From Gammaproteobacteria bacterium (GTDB lineage Bacteria > Pseudomonadota > Gammaproteobacteria > GRL18): 6,495 bases of DNA. Under the pieces are notes generated by a model, which saw nothing but the letters and a program-made list of their open reading frames with translations, did not search any database and had not been told where the DNA came from. Positions 1 to 6,149 of this stretch are shown in pieces. Within the stretch, counting starts at the first letter, position 1, and every line of letters starts with the position of its first letter. The position numbers and the translations under genes are program-made. The stretch is taken from positions 1-6,495 of the forward strand of contig JALTKC010000145.1 of assembly GCA_027076245.1 (NCBI GenBank), read 5' to 3'.

Positions 1-33
1 AAAATTTAACGAGTACGTTTTAATACTAGATAA

Positions 34-50
34 TGCAACTGGCGTACCAA
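34..50 (-). promoter_or_regulatory. Sigma-54 (RpoN) promoter driving the next gene beyond the window
   Basis: The minus strand reads TTGGTACG-CCAG-TTGCA. This matches 12 of 13 specified positions of the consensus YTGGCACG-N4-TTGCW, with GG at 48-47 and GC at 36-35 separated by exactly 10 nt. The single mismatch is T for C after GG. The predicted start of transcription is near position 23, leading leftwards out of the window. It lies in the 183-bp non-coding region after fliJ, where no gene is visible on either strand. In flagellar regulons of this type such promoters depend on FleQ/FlrA or FleR/FlrC. The gene it serves is not in the window; fliK is a common neighbour here but that is a guess. 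Confidence 0.85.
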
Positions 51-97
51 CTTTTAATGCAGCTTGAAAATATATGTTTTTTAGGGGGTTACGAAGG

Positions 98-117
98 GAA
101 TTTAGAATTAGAATTTA
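98..117. repeat. Short degenerate heptamer-like repeat (GAATTTA)
   Basis: Three adjacent units read GAATTTA (98-104), GAATTA (105-110, one T missing) and GAATTTA (111-117). The stretch is short and AT-rich, so chance is possible. It lies 12 bp from the perfect GCGTTGA array and has nearly the same period, so it may be the remnant of another array. Confidence 0.5.
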
Positions 118-129
118 AAGGAGAATATA

Positions 130-164
130 GCGTTGAGCGTTGAGCGTTGAGCGTTGAGCGTTGA
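130..164. repeat. Tandem heptamer array (GCGTTGA)5
   Basis: Five perfect head-to-tail copies of GCGTTGA (plus-strand sense; TCAACGC on the minus strand) occupy 35 bp. The array starts 19 bp past the fliJ stop, in the non-coding region before the sigma-54 promoter at 34-50. Relative to the start site predicted from that promoter (about position 23) it lies at about -107 to -141. The unit is unrelated to the TTTTAGG array but has the same period. Confidence 0.97.
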
Positions 165-183
165 GAAAAGTATAGAGGGGGAT

Positions 184-639
184 TTATAGTTTGGTGTTTT
201 TTCTGTGGTAGAGGTTCTGGTTGTGTTCGTCCAGGGATTTTTGTTCCTGTTTGTTTTTTTGTTTTTGTTCTTCGTGGAGGTATTTTTCTGTGACCTTGTT
301 ATAGATTCTTTTTTTATTATGCATGGTCATCCAGGCCTCCCGTTTTTCTATGCATAGCTCTTTCTGTTTCTGGATCTGGTTGAGGAGGGTTTCGATGCTC
401 TGGTTGAGGTTGTTCATAAACATCAGGGTGTCCTGTAGGCGATAGCTGCCCATTCCCTGCTGTGACTTTTCCAGCATTTGCTGATTATAGCCGTCTCTGT
501 ATTGATAGAGTTTTTCAAGTTGTTGTTCCAGTTCCTGAACTCTGGCCTGGCACTGGGAAAAGATAATGGCGGACTGCTGTTCCTGCTTGTCAGCCAGGCG
601 GTTGACGGGGCGCATTCTCTGAGATTTGGATTTGGGCAT
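184..639 (-). CDS. fliJ: Flagellar export protein FliJ
   Basis: FliJ is the small coiled-coil protein that sits in the centre of the FliI hexamer, like the gamma stalk of F1-ATPase. It connects the ATPase with FlhA and also escorts chaperones. The 151-residue product matches the family length (about 147). It is almost entirely charged, Gln-rich helix: an N-terminal SKSQRMRPVNRLADKQEQQ segment typical of gammaproteobacterial FliJ, two long heptad-like helices at about 15-60 and 65-125, and a Lys/Gln/His-rich tail. The ATG at 639 fits the family N-terminus, but upstream sequence is repeat-derived and shows no Shine-Dalgarno element (the 8 bases before ATG read CTGACCT preceded by an A-rich unit). 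It is separated from fliI by 105 bp, whereas other cistrons in this unit are 2-73 bp apart or overlap. The stop is TAA at 184-186. No terminator hairpin is visible after it. Confidence 0.92.
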   Translation of the reverse strand: MPKSKSQRMRPVNRLADKQEQQSAIIFSQCQARVQELEQQLEKLYQYRDGYNQQMLEKSQQGMGSYRLQDTLMFMNNLNQSIETLLNQIQKQKELCIEKREAWMTMHNKKRIYNKVTEKYLHEEQKQKNKQEQKSLDEHNQNLYHRKNTKL

Positions 640-647
640 AGGTCAGA

Positions 648-738
648 TTTTAGGTTTTAGGTTTTAGGTTTTAGGTTTTAGGTTTTAGGTTTTAGGTTTT
701 AGGTTTTAGGTTTTAGGTTTTAGATTTTAGGGTTTAGT
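648..738. repeat. Tandem heptamer array (TTTTAGG)n, about 13 units
   Basis: Ten perfect consecutive copies of TTTTAGG (plus-strand sense) fill 648-717. They are followed by TTTTAGA (718-724), TTTTAGG (725-731) and a degenerate GTTTAGT (732-738). The bases just left of the array, GGTCAGA at 641-647, look like a decayed unit. The array takes up nearly all of the 105-bp fliI-fliJ gap. It starts 6 bp after the fliI stop and its perfect core ends 8 bp before the fliJ start codon. In the mRNA it reads (CCUAAAA)n and has a UAA in every unit. A further single TTTTAGG lies at 79-85. Confidence 0.97.
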
Positions 739-744
739 AAATCG

Positions 745-2187
745 TTATTGTTGTTTGTAGGCATTGGCGGATGCTGCGCCAGGGGTTACGGCCGGTTGAT
801 TGTTTATAATTTTCTGTTGTTGTGTGGGTTGTGTCATTACGACCTCCAGGTCGTGCAGGCTGGCTTGCAGATCCACCGCAGTATTCATGCCCTGTTGTAA
901 AAAGTCCATTAAAGACGGCTGCAACTCAATTGCTTCATCTATATTTCGGTCTGTACCATAAGTATAGGCGCCAACATTGATTAAATCACGGTTTTGTTGA
1001 TAGGTTGAAAATATCTGTTTAAAGCGTCGTGCATATTCGAGGTGTTCTTCATCCGCTATTTCCGACATTACCCGGCTGATAGAGGCTTCGATATCAATGG
1101 CAGGATAATGTCCCATCTCTGCCAGGTCTCTGGATAAGACAATATGACCATCCAGAATAGCCCGGGCCGCATCGGCAATGGGATCCTGCTGATCATCTCC
1201 CTCGGTAAGCACAGTATAGAAAGCCGTAATGGAACCGCCACCCTGTTCCCCATTACCGGCGCGTTCTACCAGTGCCGGCAGACGAGCAAAGACGGAAGGC
1301 GGGTAGCCCTTGGTGGCCGGTGGCTCACCAATGGCCAGAGCAATTTCACGCTGAGCCTGAGCAAAGCGGGTCAGGGAGTCCATCAGTAATAACACATGCT
1401 TACCCTGATCTCTGAAATCTTCCGCAATACTGGTGGCCACCTGTGCGCCGTGCAGACGCATAACGGGTGACTGATCTGCAGGAACCGCCACTACCACGGA
1501 ACGGGCCATGCCTTCAGGACCCAGAATATTTTCAATGAATTCCTTAACTTCCCGGCCACGTTCTCCAATCAGGCCGACCACAATCACATCCGCATTGGTA
1601 AATTTAGTCATCATACCCAATAGTACACTTTTACCCACACCACTGCCGGCAAACAGCCCCATACGCTGACCACGCCCTACGGTCAGCAGTGCATTGATCG
1701 CTCTGACGCCAACATCCATGGGTGTACTGATGGGTTCTCTGGACAGGGGGTTCATGGTTTCCGCACTGAGTGGTGCGGTATGGGTATTTTTTAGCGGGCC
1801 TTTACCATCCAGAGGATTACCAGAACCATCAATCACTCGTCCCAGTAAGCTGCTGCCAACTGGTACCTGGTAGGTACTGCTGGTTGGAATAACCCGGGCA
1901 TTGGGCAAAATACCGCTGATTCCGGTAGTCGGCATCAGATACAGTTTGTCGCCGGAAAAACCCACAACCTCGGTTTCAATCAGCTGTTTATCCACACCTT
2001 CAACCAGACAGCGGCCACCAATAGCTGACTGGCAGCCAACCGCTTCCAGCGTCATCCCCACCATACGGGTCAGACGCCCTTCTACTGTCAGTCCAACTGG
2101 CTGTGTTTCTATAATTTCACGGGCATTTCTCAGACGCTGCAGCCAGCTGGAATTAAAATCAGGTAAGAACGCGGCATCATTGTCCAT
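745..2187 (-). CDS. fliI: Flagellum-specific export ATPase FliI
   Basis: FliI is the hexameric cytoplasmic ATPase that unfolds and loads substrates for the flagellar type III export gate. The 480-residue product has an N-terminal beta-barrel domain (about 30-100), a RecA-like ATPase core, and a C-terminal helical domain. Visible motifs are the Walker A loop GSGVGKS (181-187), the catalytic-Glu segment LIGERGREVKEF (206-217), Walker B LLLMDSLTRF (266-275, Asp270), and the ATPase alpha/beta signature PAIDIEASIS (362-371). About 30 residues beyond the conserved end form a Gln/Asn/Ala-rich tail that looks unstructured. The start ATG is 2 bp after the fliH stop, with only a weak GATGAG upstream, so translation is probably coupled to fliH. 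The TAA stop is followed 6 bp later by the heptamer repeat array. Confidence 0.97.
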   Translation of the reverse strand: MDNDAAFLPDFNSSWLQRLRNAREIIETQPVGLTVEGRLTRMVGMTLEAVGCQSAIGGRCLVEGVDKQLIETEVVGFSGDKLYLMPTTGISGILPNARVIPTSSTYQVPVGSSLLGRVIDGSGNPLDGKGPLKNTHTAPLSAETMNPLSREPISTPMDVGVRAINALLTVGRGQRMGLFAGSGVGKSVLLGMMTKFTNADVIVVGLIGERGREVKEFIENILGPEGMARSVVVAVPADQSPVMRLHGAQVATSIAEDFRDQGKHVLLLMDSLTRFAQAQREIALAIGEPPATKGYPPSVFARLPALVERAGNGEQGGGSITAFYTVLTEGDDQQDPIADAARAILDGHIVLSRDLAEMGHYPAIDIEASISRVMSEIADEEHLEYARRFKQIFSTYQQNRDLINVGAYTYGTDRNIDEAIELQPSLMDFLQQGMNTAVDLQASLHDLEVVMTQPTQQQKIINNQPAVTPGAASANAYKQQ

Positions 2188-2189
2188 AT

Positions 2190-2963
2190 TTATGACTCAT
2201 CTTCAGCTCCAGCCTCTGCTTCGGTATCATCATTAGAGTCTTCCTGACGACTGCTGGTTCGCTCACTGCCCATAATCTGAGCCGCTATTTCGGCCACCCG
2301 GGTTTCAATAGTGGCATCAATCAGGGAGGATTCGGACTCAATTCGACAGCCGCCCCGGGTTAATACCGGTTCGTCGATCACCGTCCAGAGGGGTTCATCA
2401 TTTTCTGTACCGTTTTCAGAATGTTCTTCAGCAGACAGTTTCAAGTTTTCACGGGCAATTTCTGCATCCGCAGGATGGAGATACACCTTAATTTTACTGG
2501 CTCCGGAAGGTAAAGCTGAAATACCTTCTTTAATAACCGCAATAATCTGACCAGGATCGGCATTAATTTCCCGTCGAATGATCTGCTTGGCGGTTGCCAT
2601 GGCCAGTTGCAGTAATTCTTCTTCTACTTCAAGGTTGACCTGTTCTACCGGCTCACTTAGAAATTTGATGATCTGCTCAAAACGCTTAATGATCTGCTGG
2701 ACTTCTTCCTGAGCTTCGACCAGTCCCTGGGCATGTCCCTCCTGCTTTCCCAGTTCCAGGCCCTGTTGATAGCCTTCATCCTTACCCTGCTGAAAGCCTT
2801 CATCATAAGCCTGTTTCTGCAGGGCTTCCAGTTGTGCCGCTGTCACCAGGCCGGCCTGCTCATCTTCTGTCTGCTGTCGGGATTTTACATTAGGTAATTC
2901 ATAACGTTCATAAACGGTCTGTTCATCCCCCCTGATAATCCTGCTGCCCGGACGATCAGACAT
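2190..2963 (-). CDS. fliH: Flagellar export apparatus stator protein FliH
   Basis: FliH binds the ATPase FliI as a dimer, holds it at the C ring and regulates it, much like the peripheral stalk of F/V-ATPases. From ATG 2963 the product is 257 residues. An N-terminal segment (RIIRGDEQTVYERYELPNV) resembles the FliM/FlhA-docking end of family members. A helix at about 52-84 carries an unbroken GxxxG series with Gly at 56, 60, 64, 68, 72, 76 and 80, a FliH hallmark. A coiled coil follows to about 130. The conserved C-terminal V-ATPase E-subunit-like domain covers about 110-232. The last 24 residues or so are a highly acidic tail. The frame remains open to GTG 2972 (three more residues), but the ribosome binding site favours ATG 2963. 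fliG overlaps the start by 8 bp and fliI starts 2 bp after the stop. Confidence 0.94.
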   Translation of the reverse strand: MSDRPGSRIIRGDEQTVYERYELPNVKSRQQTEDEQAGLVTAAQLEALQKQAYDEGFQQGKDEGYQQGLELGKQEGHAQGLVEAQEEVQQIIKRFEQIIKFLSEPVEQVNLEVEEELLQLAMATAKQIIRREINADPGQIIAVIKEGISALPSGASKIKVYLHPADAEIARENLKLSAEEHSENGTENDEPLWTVIDEPVLTRGGCRIESESSLIDATIETRVAEIAAQIMGSERTSSRQEDSNDDTEAEAGAEDES

Positions 2964-3978
2964 ATTCATCACCGCCTGAACCCAGGGCTATATCACCGGC
3001 TTCCGCCATACGTCTGGCTACACTGAGAATTTCACGTTGCGCGTCTTCCACTTCACTGAGTTTGACAGGACCGCTGGCTTCCAGATCATCACGCAGCATT
3101 TCTGCGGCACGTTTGGACATATTTTTAAGAATTTTCTCTTTAACCGCTTCATCAGCCCCTTTAAGAGCCACAATAAGTATGTCGGAAGAGACTTCACGCA
3201 GCAGAGCCTGAATACCCCGGTCATCCACTTCAGCCAGGTTATCAAAGACAAACATGCTGTCTTCGATTTCCTGCCCCAGATCTTCATCCACACTTTTGAT
3301 GCCTTCCATAATGGCCGCTTCAGAAGCACCGTCCACAAAGTTAAGAATATCCGCGGCAGTCTTAATACCACCGACACTGGAAGAACGAATATTACCTTCA
3401 TTACCGGCAAACTGTTTTTCCAGGATCTCGTCCAGCTCAAACAAAGCAGCCGGCTGTATCGCATCCAGACTGGCAATACGCATCATAATATCGGCCCGGG
3501 TATTTTCCGGCAGGTGAGAAAGTACCTGACCTGCCTGATCCGCTTCCAGATAGGAAAGTACAATGGCAATAATCTGGGGATGCTCAAGACGAATCACTTC
3601 TGCAATAGAACGCGGCTCCATCCATTTAAGTGCTTCCAGCCCCTTGGATTGACGACCCAGCAAGATACGGTCAATAACACCACCGGCTTTATCTTTACCC
3701 AGAGCTTTATTCAGGACATTGCGCAGATAATCTTCTGAACCCATACCCAGCCCGGTCTGCCCGCCGACAATGGTATTAAAATTTTGCAGAACATTGGTAG
3801 CCATATCCTTATCCACATTTTTAATGGAGGCCATGGCTTCACCTATACTCTGCACTTCTTTGGGTCCCAGGTGCTTGAGTACTTCAGAGGCCTCTTCTTC
3901 ACCGACAGACATTAAAAAGACTGCCGCCTGTTTGATCCCTTCCAGATCCTCAGAATCCTGTTGTTTTTCATCGGCCAT
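2956..3978 (-). CDS. fliG: Flagellar motor switch protein FliG
   Basis: FliG is the C-ring protein that receives torque from the stators, binds FliF through its N-terminus, and contacts FliM. The 340-residue product matches the family length. Domains in order: an N-terminal FliF-binding domain (about 10-105), a middle FliM-binding domain with the EHPQ motif at 132-135, the second ARM-like segment, and the C-terminal torque domain (about 240-340) ending in GSGGDEYV. Charged torque residues corresponding to E. coli K264, R281, D288 and D289 appear as K273, R290, D297 and D298. The position equivalent to R297 is K306, a conservative change. The ATG start lies 73 bp after fliF and has only a weak purine stretch (TTTGAG) upstream. 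The end overlaps the fliH start by 8 bp (ATGTCTGA), which suggests translational coupling. Confidence 0.97.
   Translation of the reverse strand: MADEKQQDSEDLEGIKQAAVFLMSVGEEEASEVLKHLGPKEVQSIGEAMASIKNVDKDMATNVLQNFNTIVGGQTGLGMGSEDYLRNVLNKALGKDKAGGVIDRILLGRQSKGLEALKWMEPRSIAEVIRLEHPQIIAIVLSYLEADQAGQVLSHLPENTRADIMMRIASLDAIQPAALFELDEILEKQFAGNEGNIRSSSVGGIKTAADILNFVDGASEAAIMEGIKSVDEDLGQEIEDSMFVFDNLAEVDDRGIQALLREVSSDILIVALKGADEAVKEKILKNMSKRAAEMLRDDLEASGPVKLSEVEDAQREILSVARRMAEAGDIALGSGGDEYV
2969..2977 (-). promoter_or_regulatory. Strong ribosome binding site that decides the fliH start
   Basis: The minus strand reads AGGCGGTGA here, one mismatch from the ideal AGGAGGTGA. It lies inside the end of fliG, 8 nt (counted from AGGCGG) before the ATG at 2963. 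The upstream candidates, GTG at 2972 and ATG at 2969, overlap or abut this site and are too close to use it, so ATG 2963 is the likely start. Confidence 0.65.
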
Positions 3979-4002
3979 AATTACAATCTCAAATAGTTAT
4001 CT

Positions 4003-4025
4003 GCCTGTTTTCGGCCTACAGGCCG
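4003..4025 (-). other. GC-rich inverted repeats in the fliF-fliG intergenic region
   Basis: The 73-bp gap contains two mutually exclusive hairpins. One is CGGCC/GGCCG at 4012-4016 and 4021-4025 with a 4-nt loop. The other is GCCTGT/ACAGGC at 4003-4008 and 4018-4023 with a 9-nt loop. In the mRNA sense the hairpin is followed by AAAAC rather than a U-run, so it is not a canonical intrinsic terminator for this operon. It could be a processing or stability element between the ring and switch cistrons; that role is inference. Confidence 0.45.
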
Positions 4026-4051
4026 TTTATCATTTTACTAATTATTTAAGT

Positions 4052-5713
4052 TCAGGCTGCCAGCCAGTTTTTTACGACCTGTGCCGCAATTTTAGGATCT
4101 TCAACCACCAGTTTTCGGGCAGTGGCTAACTGAACTTCATAATCATCGGGCGGTTTAGGCAGGGCATCGGCCGTTTCTTCACCCGGCTCTCCACCGACTC
4201 CACCTTCCAGTGCCGCCTGCCCTGCTGCACCGGTCGCTCCAGCACCACCCTCACCTTCAATACCCACTAATTCTTTATGTGGTCTGGACAGGTTTTTAAA
4301 TACCGGTTTAATGACTCCAAAAATTATATACAGTACCACCAGAGCTGCCAATACCTGTTTAACCAGCGGCATAAACCAGGCCTGTTCCCAGACGGGTATT
4401 TCCGGCAGGGCTTCTATCTGCTCAGCTTCAACAAAGCCGGCATTAATAATGTTCACACTGTCCCCTCTCTGGGCATTAAAACCAACGGCCTGTTTGACCA
4501 GTTCAGTGATCCGCTTCAGTTCTTCTTCATTACGAGGTGCAGTGCTTATAGTACCATCTTCTGCGACGGTTTTTTTATCATCAACCACGACCGCAATGGA
4601 CAGCCGTTTAACCGTACCAGTTGACAGACGAGTGTGGCTGATGGTCTTATCCAGTTCAAAATTCTGTGTAATACTTTCTTTGTTTTTGAAGACTCCGGCC
4701 GACTCCCCTTCCGTACCGCCTGCGCCTGCAGTTCCGGCATTTTCCGGTGCTATGGCACCGCCGGGTGGTTGATTGGATAAGGCACCTGGCACACCGGCAT
4801 CACCATTGCCGGATACCCGTTCAATTAACTGCTGTTTACTGCGGGTAGCTTCGGCATCCGGATTATACATTTCCGAGGTTTTTTCTATACGGGTAAAGTC
4901 CAGTTCTGCACTGACTTGTGCCTTAAATCCCTTACGTCCTAAAAACGGGGTCAGTATATTACTGACTCGGTCAATATAATTCTGTTCTACTTTATTGGCG
5001 TATTCCAGCTGCTCAGAATTGAGCATGGCCTGCTTATCATCTTTATCCGTTAACAGACGTCCCATCTGATCCACAACGGTCACATCGTCAACCAGCAGAT
5101 TAGGCACACTGGAAGCTACCATATAGGTAATGGCTGAAATCTGTTCATCACTGATACGATGCCCAGAATACAGATTAACCACCACTGAAGCACTGGGCTT
5201 TTTGCGGTTACGCACAAACACGGATTCTTTGGGGATGGCCAGGTGGACTCTGGCTGATTTAACATTTCTTAAGGCACTGATTGAACGGGAAAGCTCCTCT
5301 TCAAGAGCATGCTGATAACGGGCGGCCTGAATAAACTGACTGGTTCCAAAACCCTGTTCCTGATTAAGAATATCAAAACCTTCCGGTCTCATATTTGGCA
5401 GCCCCTGGGCCGCCAGTTGCATTCTGGCTTTATCCACATCATTGACCGGTACCATAATCCCGCCCGCGGTCAGTTTGTACTTGATACCTGACTGTTTCAA
5501 TGAGTCTGCAATCTGAGTTAATTCCGTATCAGGCAGATCATTATAAAGGCTGGTATAATCAGGTGATTGTGCCCAGAACACAATACCCACCCCTAAAGCC
5601 ACACTGGCTGCCAGTCCGACCAGTAAGGCCAGTTGGCGTAATAATGGGTATTCACTGATATTCTGTAAAGCCAGCATGGTATTATTACTGCTGGTTTTTG
5701 CCTCTTCTGCCAT
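4052..5713 (-). CDS. fliF: Flagellar MS-ring protein FliF
   Basis: FliF builds the membrane-embedded MS ring that carries the rod, encloses the export gate and holds the C ring. The 553-residue product is within the family range. Features in order: a cytoplasmic N-terminus; transmembrane helix 1 at about 26-48; a periplasmic YscJ/FliF ring-building domain at about 50-225, with RVHLAIPKESVF at 155-166; the FliF-specific periplasmic region to about 430, interrupted by a Gly/Ala/Pro-rich loop at about 302-338; transmembrane helix 2 at about 446-468; a Gly/Ala/Glu linker at about 484-513; and the conserved FliG-binding tail at about 520-553 (PPDDYEVQLATARKLV, ending VVKNWLAA). GGAG lies 9 nt before the ATG at 5713, supporting the start. 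The stop is TGA. It sits 35 bp after fliE and 73 bp before fliG, whose product binds its C-terminus. Confidence 0.97.
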   Translation of the reverse strand: MAEEAKTSSNNTMLALQNISEYPLLRQLALLVGLAASVALGVGIVFWAQSPDYTSLYNDLPDTELTQIADSLKQSGIKYKLTAGGIMVPVNDVDKARMQLAAQGLPNMRPEGFDILNQEQGFGTSQFIQAARYQHALEEELSRSISALRNVKSARVHLAIPKESVFVRNRKKPSASVVVNLYSGHRISDEQISAITYMVASSVPNLLVDDVTVVDQMGRLLTDKDDKQAMLNSEQLEYANKVEQNYIDRVSNILTPFLGRKGFKAQVSAELDFTRIEKTSEMYNPDAEATRSKQQLIERVSGNGDAGVPGALSNQPPGGAIAPENAGTAGAGGTEGESAGVFKNKESITQNFELDKTISHTRLSTGTVKRLSIAVVVDDKKTVAEDGTISTAPRNEEELKRITELVKQAVGFNAQRGDSVNIINAGFVEAEQIEALPEIPVWEQAWFMPLVKQVLAALVVLYIIFGVIKPVFKNLSRPHKELVGIEGEGGAGATGAAGQAALEGGVGGEPGEETADALPKPPDDYEVQLATARKLVVEDPKIAAQVVKNWLAA

Positions 5714-5748
5714 TAGCTGTTACTCCGTCCCCTGCTGATTAGCTGATA

Positions 5749-6123
5749 TTAAACCCGAATATTTTTAACTTCTTCATAGGCTTTTAATAATTTATTTCTG
5801 ACTTCCACCATGGTGCCAAAAGCCACACTGGATTTTTCTGAGGCAATCATTACCTGCACCAGATCCACACCTTCCTTACCTGAAACAAAGTCATTTTTTA
5901 AGCTGCTGGACTGTTTCTGAATGGCATTAACCTGCTGTACGGCTGATTTAAGCAGACTGCTGAATTCAACTCTGTTTGTTTCAGCTGGCCTGATCCCTGC
6001 AGCCTCAGACGTCCCCGGCAAGCCCTGGTTATTGACCTGTAAAGGAGTAACACCTGAGGAAGCCATGTCACTCATGGAACGCATCTGTAGAAGCATACTG
6101 GACATATTAATATCATTACTCAT
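5749..6123 (-). CDS. fliE: Flagellar hook-basal body protein FliE (MS ring-rod junction)
   Basis: FliE is an axial protein exported early that links the FliF MS ring to the proximal rod and is needed for the export gate to work. The 124-residue product has a variable N-terminal half and the conserved C-terminal domain at about residues 54-124: FSSLLKSAVQQVNAIQ, then LKNDFVSGKEGVDLVQVMIA, then AFGTMVEVRNKLLKAYEEV. The N-terminus is Met-rich (six Met in the first 20 residues) and contains an LLQMRSM segment like that of Pseudomonas FliE. The protein is somewhat longer than the usual 104-110 residues because of the linker at about residues 21-50. The ATG start has AAAGGA six bases upstream, and the stop is TAA. 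It is the first gene of the fliE-J unit, 75 bp after the activator gene and 35 bp before fliF. There is no signal peptide, as expected for a type III export substrate. Confidence 0.96.
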   Translation of the reverse strand: MSNDINMSSMLLQMRSMSDMASSGVTPLQVNNQGLPGTSEAAGIRPAETNRVEFSSLLKSAVQQVNAIQKQSSSLKNDFVSGKEGVDLVQVMIASEKSSVAFGTMVEVRNKLLKAYEEVKNIRV

Positions 6124-6129
6124 GGTTTT

Positions 6130-6135
6130 TCCTTT
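6130..6135 (-). promoter_or_regulatory. Ribosome binding site of fliE
   Basis: AAAGGA on the minus strand lies 6 nt upstream of the fliE ATG at 6123. This spacing supports the chosen start over the several internal Met codons near the N-terminus. Confidence 0.65.
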
Positions 6136-6149
6136 ATCTGTTAACTCAT

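Noticed and set aside
130..164. A CRISPR array
   Set aside because: The units are 7 bp, contiguous and without spacers, and there are no cas genes.
115..165. A plus-strand small gene after an AAAGGAG motif at 117-123
   Set aside because: A TTG follows at suitable spacing, but the frame closes at TGA within the GCGTTGA repeats after a few codons.
648..738. A eukaryote-like telomere or chromosome end
   Set aside because: TTTTAGG resembles plant and algal telomere units, but the array is short, internal, and flanked on both sides by genes of one bacterial operon.
2964..2972. The GTG (2972) or ATG (2969) start for fliH
   Set aside because: Both overlap or abut the AGGCGGTGA ribosome binding site, so ATG 2963 has the only workable spacing.
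3037..3738. A plus-strand open reading frame of 233 codons opposite fliG
   Set aside because: It lies entirely antisense to a highly conserved gene, has no recognisable domain or ribosome binding site, and is best explained as a codon-bias shadow.
4003..4016. A sigma-54 promoter before fliG (GG-N10-GC on the minus strand)
   Set aside because: Only the two dinucleotides match. The -12 element is AGGC instead of TTGC, and the bases are explained by the GC-rich inverted repeat.
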